Positions 1 through 4,681 of a stretch of DNA of 5,390 nucleotides are shown piece after piece; the first letter of the stretch is position 1, and each line of letters opens with the position of its first letter. Below the pieces are notes generated by a model that worked only from the letters and a program-made list of their open reading frames with translations, searched no databases and had not been told where the DNA came from. The position numbers and the translations under genes were made by a program. The DNA is from Candidatus Aenigmatarchaeota archaeon (GTDB lineage: Archaea; Aenigmatarchaeota; Aenigmatarchaeia; GW2011-AR5), in NCBI GenBank assembly GCA_016202845.1, contig JACQNW010000028.1, positions 1 through 5,390 on the forward strand. Reading direction: 5' to 3'.

Positions 1-55
1 TGCCGTCTGGTTCATCAGCGGCATCGCTATCCGCATTTATTATATGGATGTGCAT
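1..55 (-). CDS. Possible 5' end of a gene running off the left edge (weak)
   Basis: From an ATG at 55-53 the minus strand reads MHIHIINADSDAADEPDG and is still open at the window edge. An in-frame stop lies directly upstream of this ATG, so it would be the first start. A second ATG at 36-34 opens another frame, and all plus-strand frames are also open at the left edge for 30 to 48 codons, so the coding strand here is not decided. A weak purine-rich stretch precedes the ATG at 55, but there is no clear ribosome binding site. If real, this gene would diverge from the one at 172, with the inverted repeat at 79-118 between them. Confidence 0.2.
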   Translation of the reverse strand, partial: MHIHIINADSDAADEPDG

Positions 56-78
56 TCAGAAAAAAGCCTCGCTCTCAT

Positions 79-118
79 CTGCGGGTTTTCCATGAAAACT
101 GTAAGGTCAAACCCGCAG
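79..118. repeat. Perfect 10-bp inverted repeat with 20-nt loop
   Basis: CTGCGGGTTT at 79-88 is exactly complementary to AAACCCGCAG at 109-118. The arms are GC-rich against an AT-rich surround. The repeat lies 54 bp upstream of the start codon of the gene at 172. No T-run follows on either strand, so a simple terminator is not favoured. An operator for the neighbouring promoter, or the hairpin of an upstream transcript's 3' end, are both possible. Confidence 0.6.
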
Positions 119-133
119 TATTCCCGCTCGGAA

Positions 134-149
134 TAATTATAGAATAATA
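134..149 (+). promoter_or_regulatory. TATA-like region before the gene at 172
   Basis: The AT-rich block TAATTATAGAATAATA lies 23 to 38 bases before the start codon at 172. Archaeal TATA boxes sit about 25 bases before the transcript start, so transcription would begin at or just before the ATG. That fits the lack of a well-spaced ribosome binding site and suggests a leaderless or nearly leaderless mRNA. This is inferred from composition and distance only. Confidence 0.3.
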
Positions 150-171
150 CATCTGTAACACGTGGTCATCT

Positions 172-597
172 ATGATAGAAAAATTAACTGAGATATTTGG
201 TGGTAGAAGTGCGGCACAGCATGCTTCACCGGTTAGGTGGTACTTCGATACTCTATTTCCGCAGGGCCCATGTACATATTTCAGAGAGCCAAATTCTGCG
301 CCACAAATTGTTATCGAACATAACGGAGTGAAATATGTTGTACAAAGAATTGGAAAAGCAAGTATCTGCATGCTTGGCCGATACGATCCCGATAGACAAC
401 CTGAAGGTGAAGACAGGTATGGTTTTGATCCGATAGCAAATCCACAGCTAGTAGAGTTTGATATTGACAAGAGATTACGAGAAGAAGCTATTAAACTCGG
501 ATATGATTGGCATCCAAAGGATGCAGCAGAACAGGCAAACTTTGCTTTGGCAGAAAGTTTGTTAGAGATGTCGAGAAAATTAGGCGAAGGCTGGTAA
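172..597 (+). CDS. Hypothetical protein, 141 aa
   Basis: I do not recognise the family. The protein is soluble and mixed in composition, with no membrane segment or signal peptide. Residues 1-30 look helical. Residues 45-70 (around QIVIEHNGVKYVVQRIGKA and ICMLGRYDP) look like beta strands. Residues 71-95 are a polar, Asp/Pro/Gly-rich loop region, and residues 98-138 look strongly helical and charged. The ATG at 172 is the first start codon after an in-frame stop at 145-147. The near-SD sequence GGTCATC lies only one base from the ATG, so a leaderless start is as likely. The antisense frame is longer (201 codons) but Ser/Cys-rich in the overlap, typical of a shadow frame, so the plus strand is chosen. 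The gene stands alone, facing TFS tail to tail across 237 bp. That it is a gene is fairly sure; its function is unknown. Confidence 0.65.
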   Translation: MIEKLTEIFGGRSAAQHASPVRWYFDTLFPQGPCTYFREPNSAPQIVIEHNGVKYVVQRIGKASICMLGRYDPDRQPEGEDRYGFDPIANPQLVEFDIDKRLREEAIKLGYDWHPKDAAEQANFALAESLLEMSRKLGEGW

Positions 598-708
598 CTT
601 AAATTTCCTTCATCGGTTTTTCTTTCATAATAGGCATCCGATCTGGCTGTGATTTCAGCTGTATTGGAAATTCCATGCATCTCACGAACGTCTTTATGAT
701 GAGAGATA

Positions 709-778
709 CTAAGGTCTAATTGTTCTCCTTAGGTTTCTGCTATAGTTTTTGCCTAAGATTTGCCTTAGTTCCTTAGGG
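709..778. repeat. Cluster of five CTTAG/CTAAG motifs
   Basis: The 237-bp gap at 598-834 has no convincing gene, but it holds five copies of CTTAG or its complement CTAAG: CTAAG at 709-713, CTTAG at 728-732, CTAAG at 753-757, CTTAG at 764-768 and CTTAG at 772-776. Four have an extra C or G that makes CCTTAG/CTAAGG-type sites. The middle pair forms an inverted repeat (CTAAG-N6-CTTAG), and TTTGCCTAAGA and TTTGCCTTAGT repeat at 11-bp pitch, one helical turn. This could be a cluster of protein-binding sites or a hairpin-forming 3' region of the TFS transcript. The role is not shown by the sequence. Confidence 0.4.
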
Positions 779-834
779 TTCGTAGACAACTTGCAGAATT
801 AGCTTTCTGTGCTTTATGGCTTGGCTTTTTCCCC

Positions 835-1260
835 TCACTTGTACTCCCGCCACACGTGCTGGCACTTGACGCAGCGGAAGAATTGCGTGGGCGGCTCGTC
901 TGCTGATCTTGTCTGCTGCATCCACCAATAAGCGTGATTGTGATTGCATTCAGGGCACTGCATTATTGTCTGCGGCAAAGGCGTCTCGTCCTTTTCCAAA
1001 ACTGTTATGCCCTTTACCTTGTGCCTGTCTTCGCTAATTTTCAACTTAACACTTCCACGCCTGACAGCCCCGCAGCGCCTGCATTTCATGCTCGTTTTTT
1101 GCGGTATCATAATTGACCCGCATTTGTCACAAAACTGCATTGCTGCGTCTCCGACAATATGCGCGGATGTACTACCTGGCCCATTTGTTTTTTTTCCAAC
1201 CCGTATTTTTGAAGTGCTTTGCTTTTTTGATTTTTTTATTTTCTTAATTTTTTTTGGCAT
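835..1260 (-). CDS. tfs: Transcription elongation factor TFS (TFIIS-like transcript-cleavage factor)
   Basis: TFS binds arrested RNA polymerase and stimulates cleavage of the backtracked RNA in the active site. The sequence shows both zinc ribbons: an N-terminal one (C44, C47, C60, C63; starting QFCDKCGSIM) and a C-terminal TFIIS-type one (C102, C105, C130, C133). Between the last two cysteine pairs is the hallmark QTRSADEP, whose D121-E122 are the acidic residues inserted into the polymerase. The ending HVWREYK is typical. The usual protein is about 100-110 aa and begins at the first ribbon, so this one has an extra lysine-rich stretch of 40 residues (11 Lys in the first 24). The ATG at 1260 has a good site, TAGGTGG, 6 bases upstream. 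An in-frame ATG at 1140 (M41), with GGAG 8 bases upstream, would give the standard-length protein, so the true start is open. In the zinc knuckles, the usual Gly after C105 is Asn and after C133 is Gln. Confidence 0.93.
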   Translation of the reverse strand: MPKKIKKIKKSKKQSTSKIRVGKKTNGPGSTSAHIVGDAAMQFCDKCGSIMIPQKTSMKCRRCGAVRRGSVKLKISEDRHKVKGITVLEKDETPLPQTIMQCPECNHNHAYWWMQQTRSADEPPTQFFRCVKCQHVWREYK

Positions 1261-1307
1261 TATTTTCCACCTACAATGTGTTGTCGCCGGTTTGTTCTTT
1301 CCCTATT

Positions 1308-1330
1308 CTAAGGTTATCTTAGTTTTAATA
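1308..1330 (-). promoter_or_regulatory. TFS promoter: TATA box followed by CTAAG palindrome
   Basis: Read on the minus strand, TATTAAAA (1330-1323) resembles an archaeal TATA box and is followed at once by CTAAG-N5-CTTAG (1322-1308). A start about 26 bases downstream of the box centre would fall near 1300, giving a leader of about 40 bases that includes the ribosome binding site at 1273-1267. A palindrome between TATA box and transcript start is the usual place for an archaeal repressor operator. The half-site is the same one clustered at 709-776 beyond the other end of the gene. Confidence 0.4.
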
Positions 1331-1478
1331 GCCATACTATACCAAAAATACAGTCTCCATAACATACAAAATTTTGGAAAAGCATGGCTGATTAAATTTC
1401 TTGTAACAACCCAGCAGTTAATTTCATCATAACATTCGTTATTGAAATTTTATTGGCCTGTGACCTTGAAACTTAAAA

Positions 1479-1724
1479 CTAAAACCAATCATTGTCCCAG
1501 ACAATTATCTCTTCATCTATTTTTTTGGCAATTTCATTTTTTCTTATTGAGCTTGCAATCTGAAATTTTTGGTCTATTGTCATATCATCGCCATATTTCG
1601 ACAAAATCTCTGCCAGGGCTGAACCAAGAGAACCATTTGAATGCTGCAGTGCATCCAGAGCTGTTTTCAATGTCCTGAATGACCCATCGTCCATGTTAGC
1701 ACACCCCGCAGTTATTTGTTGCAT
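1479..1724 (-). CDS. Small hypothetical protein, about 81 aa, second gene of a two-gene unit
   Basis: I do not recognise this protein. It is soluble and mainly helical by composition. One amphipathic helix is likely around FRTLKTALDALQHSNG, a second around SALAEILSKYG, and a third, charged one around IRKNEIAKKIDEE, before an acidic, aromatic end (WDNDWF). No metal-binding cysteines or membrane segment are present. It follows the zinc-ribbon gene on the same strand, almost certainly in the same transcript. I chose the ATG at 1724, 11 bases after the upstream stop, because GTGA lies 5 bases before it. A TTG at 1739 that overlaps the upstream stop in a TTGA, or a GTG at 1733, would add five or two residues and cannot be excluded. 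A short T4 stretch just after the stop could help end transcription. Confidence 0.6.
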   Translation of the reverse strand: MQQITAGCANMDDGSFRTLKTALDALQHSNGSLGSALAEILSKYGDDMTIDQKFQIASSIRKNEIAKKIDEEIIVWDNDWF

Positions 1725-1735
1725 TATATTCACAC

Positions 1736-1879
1736 TCAATCATCAAGCAACACAGGCGTTGTATCGATCTCTTCTTTTTTCATATATACTGTATCTTTGC
1801 ATGTTTCGCAGTACAATTCATAGAACCTGCTTGTCTCAAGAGTCACTCTCATCATTTTTCCACAACATTTAGGAACCAT
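1736..1879 (-). CDS. Small zinc-ribbon protein, 47 aa
   Basis: This short gene reads from ATG at 1879 to TGA at 1738-1736. It starts MVPKCCGKMM, has an aromatic centre (RFYELY), then CETCKDTVYM, and ends in an acidic tail (EEIDTTPVLLDD). C5-C6 with C24-x2-C27 could bind one zinc in a compact ribbon; the first pair is adjacent (CC), with CCG resembling a zinc knuckle, so the exact ligands are uncertain. Many archaeal genomes carry such single-ribbon mini-proteins; most have no known job, and none is proposed here. The start is well supported: the site GAGGTG (1892-1887) lies 7 bases before the ATG, with a TATA box at 1918-1925 upstream. It is the first gene of a unit with the hypothetical gene at 1479. 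Confidence 0.72.
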   Translation of the reverse strand: MVPKCCGKMMRVTLETSRFYELYCETCKDTVYMKKEEIDTTPVLLDD

Positions 1880-1897
1880 CCTTACACACCTCTTTGT

Positions 1898-1925
1898 AGC
1901 AGTTTGACCTGCTCTCTAATTTATA
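1898..1925 (-). promoter_or_regulatory. Promoter of the zinc-ribbon unit with a small palindrome
   Basis: On the minus strand GTATAAATTAG contains the TATA box TATAAATT (1925-1918). A start about 25 bases on would lie near 1896, leaving a leader of about 17 bases that carries the GAGGTG ribosome binding site. AGCAG (1898-1902) and CTGCT (1909-1913) form a 5-bp inverted repeat with a 6-base centre between the TATA box and the inferred start, as an operator would. Confidence 0.45.
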
Positions 1926-1970
1926 CAATTTATTTGTTTGCAAAGAAGTATATAGACACTTGCATTTTTA

Positions 1971-2100
1971 TGGAAAAATTATACAAAAAACAGCTAAATA
2001 AAAGGAAAAGTGGAAAAATATTTCATTTTTTTTGAACGTAATCCGAAATGTAAATAATTTTTCACAATATATATGGTTTTAAATAGTTTATTAGAAAAAT
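1971..2100. repeat. Three copies of an A-tract motif (TGGAAAAAT-like) in the divergent promoter region
   Basis: The 260-bp gap between the divergent genes at 1879 and 2140 contains no gene and is strongly AT-rich. TGGAAAAAT occurs at 1971-1979 and 2011-2019, and the close variant TAGAAAAAT at 2092-2100. The last two continue similarly (ATTTCATT and ATTCATT). The spacings are 40 and 81 bases. In such AT-rich DNA the repeats could arise by chance, but their place upstream of a regulator gene makes them possible binding sites. Confidence 0.25.
2078..2085 (+). promoter_or_regulatory. TATA box of the Lrp-type regulator gene
   Basis: TTTAAATA is a good match to archaeal TATA boxes. A transcript start about 25 bases downstream, near 2107, leaves a leader of about 33 bases containing GGCGAT (2128-2133), close to the archaeal ribosome binding site GGTGAT and 6 bases before the ATG at 2140. 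An overlapping alternative, ATATATAT around 2068, lies slightly further upstream. Confidence 0.45.
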
Positions 2101-2139
2101 ATTCATTATACAAGTTTAATTTGGAATGGCGATACCATT

Positions 2140-2598
2140 ATGTTGACAAAAAAGGACATGACAGTACTCGATATTTTAAAGCACGATGCCAAGCTTTCAA
2201 CAAGAGAAATTTCAGAAAAAACAGGCATTCCAATCACGACTGTTCATAACAGAATCAAAAAACTTGAAAAGGAGGGCATAATAAAAGCTTACAAAGCCGT
2301 TGTAGACAAAAAGAAGATAGGGAAAAGCATTTCCGCATACATTTTGCTTACAGTTTCTTACAAAGACCTTGATGCAATAAATTTGACGCAGGAAAGCCTG
2401 GCAAAAAAATTTTTGACATTGCCAGAAGTGGAAGAGTGTTCAATAATATCAGGGGCGTCTGACATAATCCTCAAAGTGGCCACAAAAGACGTGGATGAAC
2501 TGAACGATTTTGTCATAAACAAGCTGCGCCACATAGGCGGAGTCGAGAAAACACTGACATCAATAGTCTTGAAGGATGTTGATCCAATGGCATCTTAG
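2140..2598 (+). CDS. Lrp/AsnC family transcriptional regulator
   Basis: Members of this family are DNA-binding dimers or octamers that sense amino acids or related small molecules. The 152 residues match the usual length and two-domain plan. The N-terminal winged helix-turn-helix (about residues 4-50) has LSTREISEKTGI followed by the recognition helix ITTVHNRIKKLEKEGII, and then the linker strand (YKAVVDKKKIG). The C-terminal RAM ligand-binding domain (about 64-146) runs from SAYILLTVSY through the characteristic turn SGASDIILKV to EKTLTSIVLKDV. The usual Gly-Asp/Tyr-Asp turn is Gly-Ala-Ser-Asp here. The start at 2140 is supported by GGCGAT 6 bases upstream. The gene lies 103 bp before the asparaginase-like gene on the same strand, so control of that gene is plausible but inferred. 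Autoregulation is common in the family. The effector cannot be read from the sequence. A T5 stretch at about 2609 may end the transcript. Confidence 0.93.
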   Translation: MLTKKDMTVLDILKHDAKLSTREISEKTGIPITTVHNRIKKLEKEGIIKAYKAVVDKKKIGKSISAYILLTVSYKDLDAINLTQESLAKKFLTLPEVEECSIISGASDIILKVATKDVDELNDFVINKLRHIGGVEKTLTSIVLKDVDPMAS

Positions 2599-2630
2599 CC
2601 GCTTGAATTTTTGAACCGCAAAATGAAAGC

Positions 2631-2638
2631 AAATAAAT
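2631..2638 (+). promoter_or_regulatory. Possible TATA box of the asparaginase-like gene
   Basis: AAATAAAT is preceded by a purine-rich GAAAGC. A start about 26 bases from its centre would fall at about 2661, exactly at the ATG of the possible leader ORF. A second candidate, TATTAAAG at 2642-2649, would instead start inside that ORF and give a leader of about 30 bases for the enzyme gene. Confidence 0.3.
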
Positions 2639-2660
2639 GCGTATTAAAGGGTTAACGTAA

Positions 2661-2705
2661 ATGAAAATCTGGATGGTTTTTGATTTACAGAAGGGTGTTA
2701 TATGA
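2661..2705 (+). CDS. Possible 14-codon leader ORF overlapping the asparaginase-like start
   Basis: From ATG at 2661 the sequence reads MKIWMVFDLQKGVI and stops at TGA 2703-2705. The stop shares the four bases ATGA with the start codon at 2702, the arrangement typical of translational coupling. The best TATA candidate (2631-2638) would place the transcript start at about this ATG. The peptide holds one Asp and no Asn codon, so it is not an obvious amino-acid attenuator. An ORF this short can occur by chance. Confidence 0.3.
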   Translation: MKIWMVFDLQKGVI

Positions 2706-4114
2706 GCAATAGTATTTACGTGCCAAGACATGAAGGAAGAAAAAAGGTAATTTTAGGTTTAGGCGGCACTATATCAATGGAAGAATGGGGGCGTGTTCTT
2801 GATTTCCATGGAAGAGTTATTTATAAAGAACCTATTACAGGCTGGCGCTGGATGAATGATGCAGAAAGAAGAGTATATCAAAACGGATTGCTTGCACGAT
2901 GCACTGATCCAAAAAAGGCTGCTGCTGAAATTGTAAATGATCCATATTACAGTGCCAGAGAAGTTCATGAACGTGTAGGAGAAGCAGTGGAAAAAAGATA
3001 CAAAGGAGGAAATTTAGCAAAAATGAGAAAAATATTGCATGGCTCTGATATAGAATTTAGAGAGGTTGAATTGGAACCTGGTAGCCAAAGGCCAGGCATA
3101 GATAGCAGCAATATGGAACTTGAGTACTGTAAAAAGCTTTCTGAAATTGCTTTTGCATATACAACAAATCCCAGACAGTCAGAAAGACGTGCAGTTGGCG
3201 CGCTGCAAGGAACAGATACAGAAGATCAGACACTAAAAATTTTGTCATTTATGCTGCATGGAATGCAAATACCTTTTGTTGGTACAGGAGCCATGTCAAT
3301 TATTAAAGATCCAAGAACTGATGCATTAGCAAACTATAGAGGACTTTTGGTAGCCCTTGATTATGATCTCCCTTTTCCAATGTGGATATTTGATCAAAAA
3401 CTAATGGGTTATCGTTTAATGAAACAGCCAAAAGGTAATGATTATGAATTTGTTCCAAATGATCTTCTCTTTGCCACAAACAAAAATGGAACTCTTGATT
3501 TTACTGAAGGCGATGAAAAAGCTCAAGAACTTTTGGAAAAGCAATTAAATTTGAGAGAAAGCTTATTTAGAGATGGTCCTGAAATTTATTCTGATTACAA
3601 ATATGCGGAACAAGCTCATATGAGATTAAGCTATAGACCTGAAGAAGTAAGAGAATGGCTTACAAGAAAAGAGCCTACAATGCATGCAGTTATAGCAGGA
3701 TATCCAAAAGGAAATATTCCAACTAAAGTTACAGATGCAATCAGAGAATTTACTGAAGCAGGAGGCACAATTATGGTCTTGCCTGAAGAAGGCAGTGGTG
3801 TGCAAGGCAGACAAGGAGGTTATGGCGTGGGCGCAGATGCACTAAACGCTGGCGCTATATCATCATATGGAATGCCGTTAAAATTAGCATGGGCAAAAAT
3901 GTGCTGGGCTGCAGGGCAAACTTCAGTCAGAGAAGAATTGATCAAACTTTTAAGGTGTCCTTTCATTGGAGAAACTGATGAAAATGTGCCGCTGGAAGTT
4001 GGGTATGAAATATTAAGAAGAAGGAAAAAGGAGCGCGAAGCTAACGTTAAAGACAAGGACATTTTTGAAACCCCGCTAGACTATCTGGGAAGACAACTTC
4101 AGAACGCGTTTTAA
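2702..4114 (+). CDS. Asparaginase/GatD-fold protein, enlarged (470 aa)
   Basis: Asparaginases hydrolyse L-Asn to L-Asp and ammonia with two threonines, an Asp and a Lys. These motifs appear in family order: GLGGTIS with the nucleophile T23, DSSNM (134-138, S135 contacting substrate), GTDT (170-173, T171 and D172), VGTGAM (193-198), and GYRLMK, where K241 aligns with the catalytic Lys. The C-terminal domain follows with GYPKGNIP (333-340), a Gly-rich stretch (364-376) and ALNAGAISSYGMPLKLAWAKM. The usual length is about 330 aa. The excess is mainly between T23 and D134, 111 residues rather than the roughly 46 of E. coli AnsB, plus a basic tail (RRRKKEREANVKDK). There is no signal peptide, so it should be cytosolic. 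GGGTG (2693-2697) is 4 bases before the ATG, and no earlier in-frame start exists before a stop at 2681-2683. GatD, the tRNA-amidotransferase subunit, is an alternative, but its usual N-terminal extension and a GatE neighbour are absent. Fold and active site are confident; the substrate is not. Confidence 0.85.
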   Translation: MSNSIYVPRHEGRKKVILGLGGTISMEEWGRVLDFHGRVIYKEPITGWRWMNDAERRVYQNGLLARCTDPKKAAAEIVNDPYYSAREVHERVGEAVEKRYKGGNLAKMRKILHGSDIEFREVELEPGSQRPGIDSSNMELEYCKKLSEIAFAYTTNPRQSERRAVGALQGTDTEDQTLKILSFMLHGMQIPFVGTGAMSIIKDPRTDALANYRGLLVALDYDLPFPMWIFDQKLMGYRLMKQPKGNDYEFVPNDLLFATNKNGTLDFTEGDEKAQELLEKQLNLRESLFRDGPEIYSDYKYAEQAHMRLSYRPEEVREWLTRKEPTMHAVIAGYPKGNIPTKVTDAIREFTEAGGTIMVLPEEGSGVQGRQGGYGVGADALNAGAISSYGMPLKLAWAKMCWAAGQTSVREELIKLLRCPFIGETDENVPLEVGYEILRRRKKEREANVKDKDIFETPLDYLGRQLQNAF

Positions 4115-4119
4115 ACTAC

Positions 4120-4144
4120 TTTTAAGCTTTTCTAAAATAGCTTA
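4120..4144 (+). promoter_or_regulatory. Overlapping terminator/promoter-like region before the gene at 4148
   Basis: TTTTAAG (4120-4126) resembles a TATA box centred about 25 bases before the ATG at 4148, which would make that transcript leaderless. The same stretch has T4 runs that could end the asparaginase transcript, and TAAGCT (4123-4128) with AGCTTA (4139-4144) forms a 6-bp inverted repeat. Read-through from the asparaginase gene, which ends 33 bases upstream, is also possible. Confidence 0.3.
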
Positions 4145-4147
4145 TGG

Positions 4148-4672
4148 ATGAAAGTCGATGATTCGTGGCATGCACTTGCAAAAGAGATAGAGCTTGATAC
4201 GCTAGCATATCATAATGGCACCAAAGAAACAGGAGATTTGATGTTTGCCCTGCGCGAATACTTGCTGTCGCATGACAGGCTTTGCTTGGTACCTTTATGT
4301 CTTGATGCACGGCCGCTGGCTGCAGGCATAGAATATACGCTTTATTATGCCAAAAGAAAGAGCACTGCCAAAGGATGGGACATTATAACAGAATACCCGA
4401 AAGTTGATGCACCACAATCACAATTTTATGTATCAGGATTAAGAAGCAGGCAAGTATTGAACAGATTTCTATTATTTGTTGAACGCGTATATGACCCGAC
4501 ACATATAGAAAGATGTGAAACTGCTGTAAGAACAGCAATCAGAAGCGAGGAACAAGGTTTTGCAGGCGGAGTATATGTTGGCCGCAAAGGAGAAATATAC
4601 ATGATTGATGAGCTTCAAAGCGGAAGAATTTTTCCTGCCAAACTCCTGCTGCAATCAATAGAAAAAAAATGA
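4148..4672 (+). CDS. Hypothetical protein, 174 aa
   Basis: I do not recognise this protein. It is soluble, with alternating helix and strand. Residues 5-42 look helical (SWHALAKEIELDTLAYH and LMFALREYLLSHD). Residues 45-70 contain LCLVPLCLD and a possible strand IEYTLYYAKR. Residues 77-97 look like strands, and residues 99-135 look helical with many Arg/Glu (RQVLNRFLLFVERVY, RCETAVRTAIRSEE). The end looks like a beta hairpin, GGVYVGRKGEIYMIDEL, followed by a short helix. No signal peptide or membrane segment is present, and the four cysteines do not form a metal motif. No ribosome binding site precedes the ATG; another ATG 4 bases earlier gives only five codons. A leaderless mRNA or coupling to the asparaginase gene 33 bases upstream would explain this. 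The neighbourhood hints at a link to that enzyme, but nothing in the protein confirms it. It converges on the signal peptidase gene with a 9-bp gap. Confidence 0.72.
   Translation: MKVDDSWHALAKEIELDTLAYHNGTKETGDLMFALREYLLSHDRLCLVPLCLDARPLAAGIEYTLYYAKRKSTAKGWDIITEYPKVDAPQSQFYVSGLRSRQVLNRFLLFVERVYDPTHIERCETAVRTAIRSEEQGFAGGVYVGRKGEIYMIDELQSGRIFPAKLLLQSIEKK
4662..4669 (-). terminator. Poly-T terminator of the signal peptidase gene
   Basis: Eight As on the plus strand are a run of eight Ts on the minus strand, 12 bases after the signal peptidase stop codon. Archaeal RNA polymerase ends transcription on such T-runs without needing a hairpin. The run lies inside the last codons of the convergent gene at 4148, where it encodes the final lysines. 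Confidence 0.5.
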
Positions 4673-4681
4673 AATGACATC

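Noticed and set aside
75..680. A 201-codon minus-strand frame
   Set aside because: It is longer than the plus-strand gene it overlaps, but over the overlap it is Ser/Cys/Pro-rich with no domain-like pattern, while the plus frame looks like a normal soluble protein. Only the part beyond 600 is worth a second look.
696..776. Possible C/D box guide RNA starting with ATGATGA at 696-702
   Set aside because: No CTGA D box follows at a suitable distance, and no D'/C' pair is visible.
944..1432. A 162-codon plus-strand frame opposite TFS
   Set aside because: It is the shadow of TFS, whose two zinc ribbons and catalytic Asp-Glu settle the coding strand. The Phe/Leu-rich stretches come from the lysine codons of TFS read backwards.
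1380..1436. Short minus-strand ORFs of 12 and about 20 codons upstream of TFS
   Set aside because: They lack ribosome binding sites, are very short, and one overlaps the TFS promoter elements.
2702..4114. Calling the asparaginase-like gene GatD (tRNA amidotransferase subunit)
   Set aside because: The first catalytic Thr is at residue 23, so the usual GatD N-terminal extension is missing, and no GatE gene is in the window. A search could still place it closer to GatD.
4144..4161. ATG at 4144 as the start of the gene at 4148
   Set aside because: It is in another frame and stops after five codons (MDESR), so it cannot start that gene.
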